In this document: piece by piece, positions 27,421 to 36,192 of the stretch
Numbering within the stretch: the first letter of the stretch is position 1
Layout of the letters: every line of letters starts with the position of its first letter
Position numbers and translations under genes: made by a program
Notes under the pieces: generated by a model
Seen by the model: the letters and a program-made list of their open reading frames with translations, nothing else
Database searches by the model: none
Told to the model about the DNA's origin: nothing
Source: CAVSUB01 sp963816725
GTDB lineage: Bacteria > Acidobacteriota > Vicinamibacteria > Vicinamibacterales > 2-12-FULL-66-21
Reading direction: 5' to 3'
Length of the DNA stretch: 64,000 nucleotides
NCBI GenBank assembly: GCA_963816725.1
Contig: CAWFMC010000021.1
Location: 1-64,000 of the forward strand

Positions 27421-28839
27421 TCAAGGCCGCTTGACCGCGGAGGTGGGCTCGTCCGTGCGGAGGAAGTAGCCGCGCAGCAGCGGCCGGCGGGCATCGGGAA
27501 CGGCTGGCGGTTGGGCCGCGTGAGATCGATCGTAGGCCACGTGTTCGCTCGCACCGGGCGCGGCCGGAGGGACGCTACTCGCGGTGGTTGCGCGCCGGGA
27601 GGCCGGCCGGTCGAGATTTGGAAGGGTGATCTCGCTGTTCGCATGTACGACTTCCGTGCGCAGCGCGGCAGCCAGTCGTGCGGCCCGGCCGTCGTCTTTG
27701 GCCTGATCCGGCGCGCCGGAATGGCCGGTCGCGTGCTGCGTTCCCCGCAGCAGCGAGGAAAAGTCTGCGGGGCGCCCTCGCGTGTCGCCTTCGATCGGCG
27801 AACCGGTCAGCTCACCGGCGGCGGCGGGCTCGGCTGGCCGTCCTTTGCTCGAGGGATCGCTCGTGCCCGATGGCGGCGTCACGTCCCCGCCGGGTTCGGG
27901 ATGCGGGGCCTCGTCCGTCCGGCCGCGTGCCATCGCCTCCTGGTACGCCCAATCGAGATCGGACATCTCGAAGCCGTTCTGGTAATCGTTCGACCACGCC
28001 GCTGACTCGCTGTCCGACGAAGACGACTGGCGTGGATCGGTTCCCTTCGAATCCGATGCGTTGACCTCGCCTTCGATGCGCTTCCGCGCGGCGGGATCGT
28101 GTCTGGCCGTGTCGAGCGCGTGCCCGATCGCTGAGAGCTGCTCCTCAGATGGCTTGCGTCCGGAGCGCAGTGCCTTGATGCCCTCGAGAATCTGCGGCAC
28201 CGGAGCCCCCGGCGCGTCCGCCGGCGTCGTGGAAGTCTCGGGGGCGCCTCCCCCTTCGTGCCTCGCCTGTACCGCCGGTCGGGAGAGGCGGGGCAGCGGC
28301 TTGAAAGACAATCCGACCGCGGCAACGATGCAGGCAACGACCAGTGCCGTACGCGCGCGGTTCAAGGGCCAGCTGTAAACGCGAGTCCAGTCCACGCCCG
28401 CCGCTCGGGAGGCGGCCTCCTCCAGGTGGCTCGCGATCAACGGGGCAGTTCGGTCGGCCGCTCGCGTGGTCGATGAGTCATGAGTGGCGAACCAATACGC
28501 GCTTCTCAGGGATCCATCGAGGGCAGCGGCACGATCGAGCTGAGCGACGACGCCGTCGTGCAGCACTCGGGGAGCGAAGCGGGCAGCCAGAACGGTCGCT
28601 CCCGCGATCGCCGCGCCGGCGACGAGCAGGGTCAGACCGACAGATCCCGGACCGCCGAGAACTGGTATCAGCGCGGAGGCGAGGCAGGCGGACGCCGTCA
28701 CCGGAAGCGCATAGCGGGCGATACGCCGGTTCGCAGCGGCCACGCGGCGCGCCCGATCACCACGGGCGGCGCTCGACCGGACGGACTGGCGTGCGGATGA
28801 TTCGTTCACAGGTCGGCCCGAGTGCTTCCACGATACCAT
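27421..28839 (-). CDS. Membrane protein of the MoxR/DUF58 operon, function unknown
   Basis: A 472-residue protein. Two N-terminal helices (about 44-62 and 67-87) lead into a helical region, with a further helix at about 183-200 (ALVVACIVAAVGLSF). The C-terminal half is long, hydrophilic and low in predicted order, rich in Pro, Gly, Ser and Asp. Proteins of this layout commonly sit between DUF58 and VWA genes in acidobacterial Bat operons; I know no function for them. ATG at 28839 or GTG at 28809 could be the start; neither has a clear Shine-Dalgarno. Third gene of the operon. Confidence 0.65.
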   Translation of the reverse strand: MVSWKHSGRPVNESSARQSVRSSAARGDRARRVAAANRRIARYALPVTASACLASALIPVLGGPGSVGLTLLVAGAAIAGATVLAARFAPRVLHDGVVAQLDRAAALDGSLRSAYWFATHDSSTTRAADRTAPLIASHLEEAASRAAGVDWTRVYSWPLNRARTALVVACIVAAVGLSFKPLPRLSRPAVQARHEGGGAPETSTTPADAPGAPVPQILEGIKALRSGRKPSEEQLSAIGHALDTARHDPAARKRIEGEVNASDSKGTDPRQSSSSDSESAAWSNDYQNGFEMSDLDWAYQEAMARGRTDEAPHPEPGGDVTPPSGTSDPSSKGRPAEPAAAGELTGSPIEGDTRGRPADFSSLLRGTQHATGHSGAPDQAKDDGRAARLAAALRTEVVHANSEITLPNLDRPASRRATTASSVPPAAPGASEHVAYDRSHAAQPPAVPDARRPLLRGYFLRTDEPTSAVKRP

Positions 28840-28889
28840 CGCCGGCGAGGCTGGGCTGGCCGGTTCGCGTTCGCCCGCGCCGCACAGCG

Positions 28890-29762
28890 TCAGGCGACGA
28901 ATCGCCCCTGCCGGAATGCGGCCATGACGACCTCCTCGAATGGCCGGTCCGCATCCGCCCGCAGATAGCCGACATCGTACTGTTCACAGAACCGTTCGAG
29001 CTGGCTGTCGTGCGCGCGCCAGGCATTGGCATAGGCGGCGGCGAGTTGCGGCGTCACGTCGATGTCCCGCCCCTCGCCGGTTTCCGCGTCCTCGAACCGC
29101 ACCTCGCCCAGAGTGCCGGGATCGCGATCGGCCTGCGACCGCACGTGAACGGCCACGACGTCGTGACCGAGCGTGCGCAGGAGTTTCAGGCCTGTGTCGG
29201 CACCCTGGGGATCCAGGAAGTCCGAGATGACGATCGTCAGGCCTCTCGGACGTGGGCGCGCCGCGAACTGCCGGCACGACTGGCTCAGGTCGGTGGTGCC
29301 GTCCGTCTCCATGTCCTCGAGCAGCGCGAACACCGAGACCATCCGCCCCTTGCCGCGTCCGGGAGCAGTCTCGACCCTCAGCCCTTTGTCGAAGGAGAGG
29401 ATCGTCAGCCGATCGAGATGCGCGAGACCGATGTAGCAGAACGCCGCGGCGAGCCGTCGCGCCAGATCGAACTTCGCCGGTTCGGCCATCGAGCGGCTGG
29501 CGTCGATCATGATGTAGATCGGCAGGTCCTGCTCCTCGTCGAAGAGCCGTAGTAGAAGGCGATTCAGGCGCTTGTAGGCCTTCCAGTCGATGTGGCGGAA
29601 GTCATCGCCGTGGGCATACGGGCGATGGTCGGCGAACTCGAGGCCCCGACCGCGGCGCGACGTCAGGCGATCGGCCCGGTTCTGGCCGGCGAACGTCTGC
29701 TTGGAGACCACATGCAGGTGCTCCAGCTTCTTGAGGAAATCATCTTCGAATCGGAAGGCCAT
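28890..29762 (-). CDS. DUF58 domain protein
   Basis: A 290-residue soluble DUF58 protein. The family signature HGDDFRHIDWKAYKRLNRL occurs at about 51-69, followed by a VWA-like fold with IMIDASRSM and ISDFLDP. DUF58 proteins are the usual direct partners of MoxR AAA+ ATPases, which here lie 22 bases upstream in the operon. This version has no N-terminal membrane helices, unlike many DUF58 proteins. Complete and typical. Confidence 0.9.
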   Translation of the reverse strand: MAFRFEDDFLKKLEHLHVVSKQTFAGQNRADRLTSRRGRGLEFADHRPYAHGDDFRHIDWKAYKRLNRLLLRLFDEEQDLPIYIMIDASRSMAEPAKFDLARRLAAAFCYIGLAHLDRLTILSFDKGLRVETAPGRGKGRMVSVFALLEDMETDGTTDLSQSCRQFAARPRPRGLTIVISDFLDPQGADTGLKLLRTLGHDVVAVHVRSQADRDPGTLGEVRFEDAETGEGRDIDVTPQLAAAYANAWRAHDSQLERFCEQYDVGYLRADADRPFEEVVMAAFRQGRFVA

Positions 29763-29784
29763 CGCGGGACGCGCGCCAGTGGCG

Positions 29785-30777
29785 CTACTCGGTCGGGACG
29801 TGCGTCAGCAGCGTCTGCACGATGGCATCGGTGCTGACGTCTCCCGCCTGCCCTTCGAAGTTCAGGAGAATCCGGTGCCGCAGTGCCGGCAGGGCGACAG
29901 CTCGCACGTCGTCAACGGAAACGTAGGCATGTCCGCTGGTCAGGGCATGAATCTTCGCGGCGAGCACGATCGCCTGCGCCGCCCGTGGGCTGGCCCCGTA
30001 CCGCACGTACTCCTTGACCAGCGGAGTCGCGTAGGGCGAGGTCGGATGCGTCCCCAGCGTGAGGCGGATCGCGTAGGCCTGCACCGGCCGTGCGATCGGG
30101 ACCGCTCTTGCGACGTGGCGCATCTCCAGCAGTTCCGGACCGTCCACCACCCGGCTGACCGTCGTCTCCTCGTCACGCGTGGTGCGATCGAGGATCTCGT
30201 GCAGCCCGTCCTCGGTCGGGTAGCTCACCTTCAGCTTGAAGAAGAAGCGATCGAGCTGCGCCTCCGGCAGGGGATAGGTGCCTTCCATTTCGAGCGGGTT
30301 CTGCGTCGCCAGGACCAGGAACGGCTGCTCGAGCCGGTAGGTCGTCGATCCGACCGACACGCTGACGTCCTGCATCGCTTCGAGCAACGCCGACTGCGTC
30401 TTCGGCGTGGCCCGATTGATCTCGTCGGCGAGCACCACATTCGCGAAAATCGGCCCCGGCTGGAACTCGAAGAACGTCCCGCCGTGCGCATGCTCCTGGA
30501 CGATGTTGGTGCCGACGATGTCGGCGGGCATGAGGTCCGGGGTGAACTGGATTCTGGAGAACTTGAGATGGAGGACGTCCGCCAGGGTGTGCACGAGACT
30601 TGTCTTGCCCACCCCCGGGATGCCCTCGAGCAGCACATGCCCACCCGCCAGCAGGCTGGTGATCGTCAAGCGCACGACCTCGTCGTGGCCGACGATACGC
30701 CGTCCGACTTCGGTGCTGATCTGGAGAAATCGATCGCGGAACTGGGCGATCGAGTGTTCGATGGTGATGGACGACAT
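29785..30777 (-). CDS. MoxR-family AAA+ ATPase
   Basis: A 330-residue MoxR ATPase with Walker A EGIPGVGKTSL, Walker B VVLADEINRATPK and sensor 1 LATQNPLEMEGTYPLPEAQL. It heads the five-gene leftward operon (MoxR, DUF58, membrane protein, two VWA proteins). The family acts as a chaperone for protein-complex or metal-cofactor assembly, with VWA partners supplying substrate contacts. It is distinct from CoxD at 13886-14923, so the window has two separate MoxR/VWA systems. The divergent promoter region with the exosortase lies at 30778-30894. Confidence 0.92.
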   Translation of the reverse strand: MSSITIEHSIAQFRDRFLQISTEVGRRIVGHDEVVRLTITSLLAGGHVLLEGIPGVGKTSLVHTLADVLHLKFSRIQFTPDLMPADIVGTNIVQEHAHGGTFFEFQPGPIFANVVLADEINRATPKTQSALLEAMQDVSVSVGSTTYRLEQPFLVLATQNPLEMEGTYPLPEAQLDRFFFKLKVSYPTEDGLHEILDRTTRDEETTVSRVVDGPELLEMRHVARAVPIARPVQAYAIRLTLGTHPTSPYATPLVKEYVRYGASPRAAQAIVLAAKIHALTSGHAYVSVDDVRAVALPALRHRILLNFEGQAGDVSTDAIVQTLLTHVPTE

Positions 30778-30894
30778 CTACGGGATAGTGTTGGCATAGG
30801 CGCGAGGGCGGCTCCGCCAAGGGTCTGACGGCGCCAGCGGTCGCATGGTTATAGCACGGTCGGTGCCGCCGGGTCTAAAAGAGGTCGTTCCGGC

Positions 30895-32415
30895 GTGAGG
30901 GATCCGCGTAATGCGATTGCGCGGCCGACGGCTGGTTGGCGGGATGCGATCGTGGTTCTGGCTGGCTGCCTGGGGCTTATGGCGGCCATTCACTATGCCA
31001 CGGTGGCCTCCATCCTGCAGTCCTGGTCACGCGATCCGCTGGCGCACGGGTATTTCGTGCTGCCCGCGACCGCCTGTCTCGCGTGGATCTGCCGCGACCG
31101 GCTGCGTGACGTGGACCCGCGGCCCGCATTCGTCACCCTCGTCCTGATCGCCGGCTTGTCTTTCGTCTGGCTTGTCGGCAATCTGACCCAAACCACCCAA
31201 CTCGAGCAGACGTCCGTGATCCTCCTGTTCGTCGCCCTGACCTGGGGCGTGCTGGGGACCGCTGCCGCGCGGGCGCTGATGTTTCCGCTGGGCGTGCTCC
31301 TGTTTGCACTCCCCGTGATCGAGCGCGTCGGCCCTATGCTGCAGGAACTCACCGCGAGGATGGCGGTGCAGGCGCTTGCACTGAGCGGCGTTCCGGCAGC
31401 GCTGAGCGGGAACGTGATTGCGATCCCCGGAACGCGCTGGCACGTATCCGAGGCGTGCGGAGGCATCAACTACCTGACCGCATCACTGCTGGTGGGATAC
31501 GTGTACGCGGGCATGGTGTATCGCCGTTGGGCGCACCGCCTGGCGTTCGTGGCAGCGGCAGCTCTGACGCCGATCGCCGGCAACCTGTTGCGTGTCTACA
31601 CCACGATTCTGCTCGACTACCACGGCGCAACCGGCGTGGCGTCCGGAATGCGCCACACCCTGTACGGGTTGCTCGTCTTCACTGTCATGATCGCGGTCCT
31701 GTTCGTGACGTGTGGCCGATGGCGTGAGGCGGTGGTTCCCGAACTGCCCGGCTCGAACGGGCCTCGCCGAGATGGCGGCGTGCCGCCCGCAGGACGGCGG
31801 CGCATGCCGTTCTACGCGACCATCGCGATGTTACTGATCGCGAGCGGACCTGCGTCGGCGCGGATCCTGTGGAAGACCCCGGGATCTGCAGATTCGATTC
31901 GGCCGAACGTCCCGATCGTGGGCGGCCCCTGGGCTCCGGCAGCGGACGCGTTCGTCGCGTGGACACCGCCCGCGACCGGTCGCTCAGCCTCCGCTCGCGC
32001 ATACAGGGCTGGGAATCGCGTCGTCCATCTGCATGTCGCGTCGTACGGCGCCGACGAAGCTACCGGCGATCTCGTCAGCGGCGATGTCACGCGCGCGGAC
32101 TCTCGGTGGTGGCCGACCGCCGACCGGCATCGATCGATTGGCTGGCGCGACGAGAACCTCCGGGTACGGGAGATTGAACTGCGCTCTGCACAAGAGTCGC
32201 TCCTGGTCTGGTACTGGTACGTCGTCAACGACCAGGCGACCGGCGACGACTACCGGGCCAAGCTGCTGCTTGCGCGGGAACGGTTCCTCCGGCGACCGCA
32301 AGGGGGCGATCGTGTTGTGGTCTTCACCCGCATCGTTCCCGACGCCGACGCCGTAGACGCGCTGGAGGACTTCGTCTCGCGCCTGTCGATGGACACGTCC
32401 GTCCCGGCCGAGTGA
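30895..32415 (+). CDS. xrtA: Exosortase fused to an EpsI domain
   Basis: A 506-residue protein. The first ~290 residues are a multi-helix exosortase membrane domain with the Cys-Arg-His triad C188 (EACGGINYL), R233 (PIAGNLLRVY) and H254 (GMRHTLYG). A new helix at about 305-320 leads to a periplasmic EpsI (DUF3485) domain (WYWYVVNDQATGDDY). Exosortases are transpeptidase-like enzymes that process proteins with a PEP-CTERM sorting tail, usually alongside exopolysaccharide production. The exosortase-EpsI fusion is known in the XrtA group, hence a tentative symbol. No exopolysaccharide genes or intact PEP-CTERM substrate lie nearby. GTG start; AGAGGT lies about 10 bases upstream. Confidence 0.87.
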   Translation: MRDPRNAIARPTAGWRDAIVVLAGCLGLMAAIHYATVASILQSWSRDPLAHGYFVLPATACLAWICRDRLRDVDPRPAFVTLVLIAGLSFVWLVGNLTQTTQLEQTSVILLFVALTWGVLGTAAARALMFPLGVLLFALPVIERVGPMLQELTARMAVQALALSGVPAALSGNVIAIPGTRWHVSEACGGINYLTASLLVGYVYAGMVYRRWAHRLAFVAAAALTPIAGNLLRVYTTILLDYHGATGVASGMRHTLYGLLVFTVMIAVLFVTCGRWREAVVPELPGSNGPRRDGGVPPAGRRRMPFYATIAMLLIASGPASARILWKTPGSADSIRPNVPIVGGPWAPAADAFVAWTPPATGRSASARAYRAGNRVVHLHVASYGADEATGDLVSGDVTRADSRWWPTADRHRSIGWRDENLRVREIELRSAQESLLVWYWYVVNDQATGDDYRAKLLLARERFLRRPQGGDRVVVFTRIVPDADAVDALEDFVSRLSMDTSVPAE

Positions 32416-32586
32416 TCACCGCCGCACGATGTAGTCGTGGGAGGGTCGTCACGAATCGGCAGCGGGGTGTCCACGTGCGAACACACCACGACGGAGTGTG
32501 CGAGCTCATGAGACGCCGCAGCCTTCTTGGGCCCTGACTGCGGCGCTGTCAACAGCCGGTAATACAATTCCGTCGCGAGACCTGTT

Positions 32587-32641
32587 CCCGGGTCCCGGAT
32601 CCCGAGTCCCGAGTCCGAGGTCCCGAGTCCCGAGTCCCGTG
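32587..32641. repeat. Tandem heptamer CCCGAGT tract
   Basis: About seven and a half tandem copies of a 7-base unit, consensus CCCGAGT: CCCGGGT, CCCGGAT, CCCGAGT, CCCGAGT, CCGAGGT, CCCGAGT, CCCGAGT and a partial CCCGT. The tract sits in the 248-base gap between the exosortase and FUSC genes, within 40 bases of the FUSC start. A heptamer does not preserve frame, so copy-number changes could alter spacing upstream of FUSC, but no regulatory role can be shown. The rest of the gap shows nothing recognisable. Confidence 0.75.
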
Positions 32642-32675
32642 AACCCCGCGTCCATGCCATGCTGTGTCGCGCATC

Positions 32676-34751
32676 ATGGACGGACCCGCACGCGTCAGCA
32701 CCCCTCGGCACATCCTGCTCTCCACGATGCACGTGGACACGACCTTGTTCGAAGGCATGGCCGCGCTGCGCTGTACGGTCGGCGTCGCGATCGTGCTCGT
32801 GGTCGGGCTGGTGCTGCGACTGCCGGTGGTCAGCGCGTTTGGCGCCGTCGGCGCGGTGTCCGTCGGCTTCGGATCGTTCCAGGGCGCCTACCGGAGTCGC
32901 GCCGCGGTAATGGTGGCCGCGGCGGCGGGGATGGCGTTCTCAGTCCTCCTCGGATCCGTCGGCGGCTCTTCCGATCTGGCCTCGGTTGCGATCGCCACTG
33001 GCGCCGCCTTCGCGAGTGGCATGCTGATCGCGCTCGGTCCTTCGGCCTCCTTTGTCGGCCTGCAATGCGTGGTCGCGGCGCTCATCGCCGGCGGCTTTCC
33101 CGCCAACCTCCGCGACGCGGCAATCCGGGCGGGGCTGGTCTTGGGTGGAGGGCTGATCCAGACCTTGCTGGTGGTCATGATCTGGCCCTTGCGGCGCTTC
33201 TCGGCCGAGCGTCGAGCGCTCGCGACGGCCTATCGGAGCCTGGCCCGCTACGCCTCCGGCATTCCGGCCGCTCCGGAGGTCGCCCCCGAGCCGCACACCT
33301 TCGCGATGACCATCTCGCCGCTCGCGGATCCGCAGCCGTTTGCGCGCGCCGGCGACGTGCTGGTCTTTCAGGGCCTCCTGGACGAAGCCGAGCGGATCCG
33401 CGCCAGCCTCGCCGGCCTGGTGACGTGGCGGCCACGATTGCTCGAGTTCCACCCGCAGTGCGCGCGCGATCTCCCCACCGCGTGCGGCCGCGCCCTGTTC
33501 GCGATCGCAGACGCGCTGGAGCAAGGCCGCGCGCCGCGTGAAGACACCCCGATCTGGGCGCCCCTCGACGAGTGCGTCCGCGATATCGGTCACGTGCCCG
33601 CGGTCGACGCGCTCCTCGGCCAGCTTCGCGCCGCGTGGCGCATCGCGGGCGTGCTCGAGGCGACTGGGCGTACCCCTGCCGCGCCGGTTCGCCTGCCGCC
33701 ACTGCAACGCCGCCCGCCGGTGCGCGATGCCCTCATGACGCTCCGCGCCAACCTCACGATGGACTCGGAGACGTTTCGCCACGCGCTGCGGGTGGCGGCG
33801 ACCGCGGCGGTCGCGTGCGCCGCCTACCGGCTCTTCCAGCTGCCGCGCGGGTACTGGATTCCGATGACCGCCGTGCTCGTCCTGCGGCCCGAGTTTACCG
33901 ATACCTTCGCCCGTGCCCTGGCGCGCATCGCCGGTACGATCCTCGGCGCTGCAGCGGCCACCGTAATGGTGACGGTCGCCGATCCAGGACCGGCCATGCT
34001 GACCCTCCTGGTCCTGATGTTCGTGTGGGGCTGCTATGCGTTCTCGCGGATGAACTACGTCCTGTTCGCGACCTGTCTGACCGGCTACGTCGTGTTCATT
34101 CTGATGCTGGGCGGCGTGGCCGAGATGACCGCAGCCACGGCGCGCGCATTGGATACGGCGGCGGGCGGCGTCTTCGCGGTGTGCGCCTACGCGCTGTGGC
34201 CGACATGGGCCGGGAGCACCGCTCGGTCAGCTCTCGCGGCGATCCTCGACATCCACGGCCGTTACGTCTCGGATTTGCTGGCCGCGTACGCTGATCCGGT
34301 CGATCTCGAGCGCAAGGTGAGCGCGCTGCGGCAGCTGCGCAGCGAGGCGCGGCTGGCGCGATCGAATGCCGAGGCGACGATCGAGCGGATGCTCACCGAA
34401 CCCGCGAGCCGGGCCTCGATTGCCCCTCGCGCCGCAGTGGGCCTCCTGGCCGCACTCCGGCGGCACGCCCTCGCGGCATTGTCGCTCCATGCCGGCCTCG
34501 AACGTGGCGTGCCCCAGCCAGCGCCCGGCGTCCGGCTGCTCGGCGAACAGCTGACGGCAAGCCTCAAGGCGATTGCCGACGCGGTCCGGTCCGGGTCGGA
34601 ACCCGAGCCCTTGCCACCGCTCCGACAGACGCAGCTCGCGCTTGCCCCCTCGGCGGACGCGCTCGTCGGCCAGGAAACCGACCTCATGGTGGACAGCGTA
34701 AAGACGATGGCGGAGCTGCTGGCGTGGGACGTCGCGCACGCGCGACGCTGA
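32676..34751 (+). CDS. FUSC-family aromatic-acid/efflux membrane protein
   Basis: About 691 residues with two hydrophobic bundles, one N-terminal (helices from about 30 to 170) and one C-terminal. A soluble domain lies between them and a cytoplasmic helical tail follows. The second bundle contains PRGYWIPMTAVLVLRPEF and several helices, the FUSC (fusaric acid resistance/YccS) signature. Related proteins export aromatic acids or other toxic organics. No membrane-fusion partner gene is adjacent. The start is uncertain: GTG 32664, ATG 32676 and ATG 32727 are all in frame, none with a strong Shine-Dalgarno. Confidence 0.85.
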   Translation: MDGPARVSTPRHILLSTMHVDTTLFEGMAALRCTVGVAIVLVVGLVLRLPVVSAFGAVGAVSVGFGSFQGAYRSRAAVMVAAAAGMAFSVLLGSVGGSSDLASVAIATGAAFASGMLIALGPSASFVGLQCVVAALIAGGFPANLRDAAIRAGLVLGGGLIQTLLVVMIWPLRRFSAERRALATAYRSLARYASGIPAAPEVAPEPHTFAMTISPLADPQPFARAGDVLVFQGLLDEAERIRASLAGLVTWRPRLLEFHPQCARDLPTACGRALFAIADALEQGRAPREDTPIWAPLDECVRDIGHVPAVDALLGQLRAAWRIAGVLEATGRTPAAPVRLPPLQRRPPVRDALMTLRANLTMDSETFRHALRVAATAAVACAAYRLFQLPRGYWIPMTAVLVLRPEFTDTFARALARIAGTILGAAAATVMVTVADPGPAMLTLLVLMFVWGCYAFSRMNYVLFATCLTGYVVFILMLGGVAEMTAATARALDTAAGGVFAVCAYALWPTWAGSTARSALAAILDIHGRYVSDLLAAYADPVDLERKVSALRQLRSEARLARSNAEATIERMLTEPASRASIAPRAAVGLLAALRRHALAALSLHAGLERGVPQPAPGVRLLGEQLTASLKAIADAVRSGSEPEPLPPLRQTQLALAPSADALVGQETDLMVDSVKTMAELLAWDVAHARR

Positions 34752-34858
34752 GGTGACAGGCGAACGCAGCGACGGTTGAGTGCGGCCACGCGCCGAGGAA
34801 GCCGATCGCGCCGACGATCACTCCCTTGCGGGGTGATAGCTACCAACAAGCCGGCCTT

Positions 34859-34879
34859 CCGGCCGCGACCTGCGGCCGG
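34859..34879. terminator. GC-rich hairpin between convergent genes
   Basis: A perfect 8-bp stem CCGGCCGC/GCGGCCGG with loop GACCT, in the gap between the 3' ends of the FUSC gene (+) and the small gene at 34906-35190 (-). It has no T-tract on either side, so it is not a classical intrinsic terminator, but its position suits a bidirectional transcription stop. Confidence 0.35.
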
Positions 34880-34905
34880 GGCGCCTCTGAAGTGCCTGCC
34901 TTGGA

Positions 34906-35190
34906 TTACGCCGCTTCGTCCGATCGATCACCTGGCTTTAAGGGCGACGACACTGCCATCGTCGGCCCACCTCCAGAGCCCTGGCCGCGGTCGGGTGCAG
35001 CCGAGCGGCGAGCGGTGGTAAACGCGTCCGCGAGCACCTCCAGGGCATCGAAGGGTGAACGCCGCGGCCGGCCGATGTCAACGAAGACAATCGCATCGAG
35101 GCGGATACGCGGTTGGAACGCCGAGGCCGTACCCACGCGGGTTTCGGCTATCTCGAACGTGACCGCGTGGGTCGTTTCGTGTCGCTTCAT
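34906..35190 (-). CDS. Small protein of unknown function
   Basis: A 94-residue frame I do not recognise. Its case rests on an excellent Shine-Dalgarno (GGGAGG, 35197-35202) seven bases before the ATG and on normal high-GC codon use. The N-terminal half (residues 1-50) alternates charged and hydrophobic residues as a small alpha/beta domain might (THAVTFEIAETRV, LDAIVFVDIG). The C-terminal third is Pro/Gly/Ser-rich and likely disordered. No signal peptide or membrane helix. Located between convergent FUSC and the upstream netrin-like gene. Confidence 0.5.
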   Translation of the reverse strand: MKRHETTHAVTFEIAETRVGTASAFQPRIRLDAIVFVDIGRPRRSPFDALEVLADAFTTARRSAAPDRGQGSGGGPTMAVSSPLKPGDRSDEAA

Positions 35191-35274
35191 GTGGTGACCT
35201 CCCGTGTCCGCATCAAACGTAACGTGACGACGTGACAGGGCGGGTCAGGGCAGGCCAATCCGCCGCCACGAAGG

Positions 35275-36036
35275 TCAGCGGCGCTGCGGCACGATCGAGA
35301 AATCCTGCTGCACGCAGGCGTGCGGGTCCGCGAGCTCAAACGCGCGCGAGGGCGCGGGCGAGACGAAGCCGCGCGGGACCGAGAGATCGACCTGATACCG
35401 CCCCGGCGCGACCCCCGTCAGCTCGAAGCGGCCGGCAACCACCGGGATGTCCACGGGCGGGCCGGCGCCGGAGAGACGGACGGTGAAGACGAGCCGCGGA
35501 TCGAGGGTGCGGATCCGAACCGCCCCGGCCGAGCGCTGGACCAGCCGAACGGTGCCAAACACGCGGCCGCCGCGTGCGGGCACGGCCAGCGACGCGAGGT
35601 AATCGGCCAGCTCACCGCGCCCCTCGTAGGTCGTCGTCAGGCTGCACACCGACACGAACAGCCGCCGGTCGGAGGCACGGCGCTGCGCGAACACGAGGTA
35701 GCGTTCGCCGGGCTTGAAATCCACTCCGCAGTCCGCTGCGGTGGCACCGGTCAGCACCTCCGCTGTTGCTCGCGCCTCGCCTCGCCAGGACTGCCGCACT
35801 GTCAGGCGCACCCGCTTTTCATCGACCGGCACCGTACGTCCCGCGACTTCGCGCTTGCCTAGGGTCGGCGTAACGGTCGCGACCGTGGCATCGAACACCG
35901 CGTCGGCCTGCCAGACGGCCTCGCACGCGGGCCCGCTGGGGAGGCACGCGCACGCCTCCGCCAGAGCGGGCACCATCAGTAGAAGCAGGATCGCGACCGC
36001 GACGCGGCGGAAACGAGGTGACGTGAGGAGGCGCAT
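35275..36036 (-). CDS. Secreted netrin/TIMP-like domain protein
   Basis: With the ATG at 36036 the protein has 253 residues and begins with a signal peptide (hydrophobic core VAVAILLLLMVPALA). The mature N-terminus CACLP with a further Cys nearby, then DAVFDATVATVT, is the beginning of a bacterial NTR/TIMP-like beta-barrel. The matching Cys pairs (ADCGVDF, SVCSLTT) are present. The C-terminal ~90 residues look like a carboxypeptidase-regulatory beta-sandwich (GRFELTGVAPGRYQVDLSVP). Function unknown; TIMP-like proteins bind other proteins or surfaces. The frame runs further upstream, but those residues would precede the signal. Confidence 0.72.
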   Translation of the reverse strand: MRLLTSPRFRRVAVAILLLLMVPALAEACACLPSGPACEAVWQADAVFDATVATVTPTLGKREVAGRTVPVDEKRVRLTVRQSWRGEARATAEVLTGATAADCGVDFKPGERYLVFAQRRASDRRLFVSVCSLTTTYEGRGELADYLASLAVPARGGRVFGTVRLVQRSAGAVRIRTLDPRLVFTVRLSGAGPPVDIPVVAGRFELTGVAPGRYQVDLSVPRGFVSPAPSRAFELADPHACVQQDFSIVPQRR

Positions 36037-36192
36037 GAAGATCAGACCCGGCCGATTATGGTTGCTCCGCTCTGACGCACTTGGCGCCTCGCAAGGACAT
36101 GAGGCGTTCCGTCGTACTACACGAAGCGATGCGCGCCTTGTCAAGCACCGCGCGGCTGCATGCGGCGACTCATGTTAGATTCGCGCCGGCCC

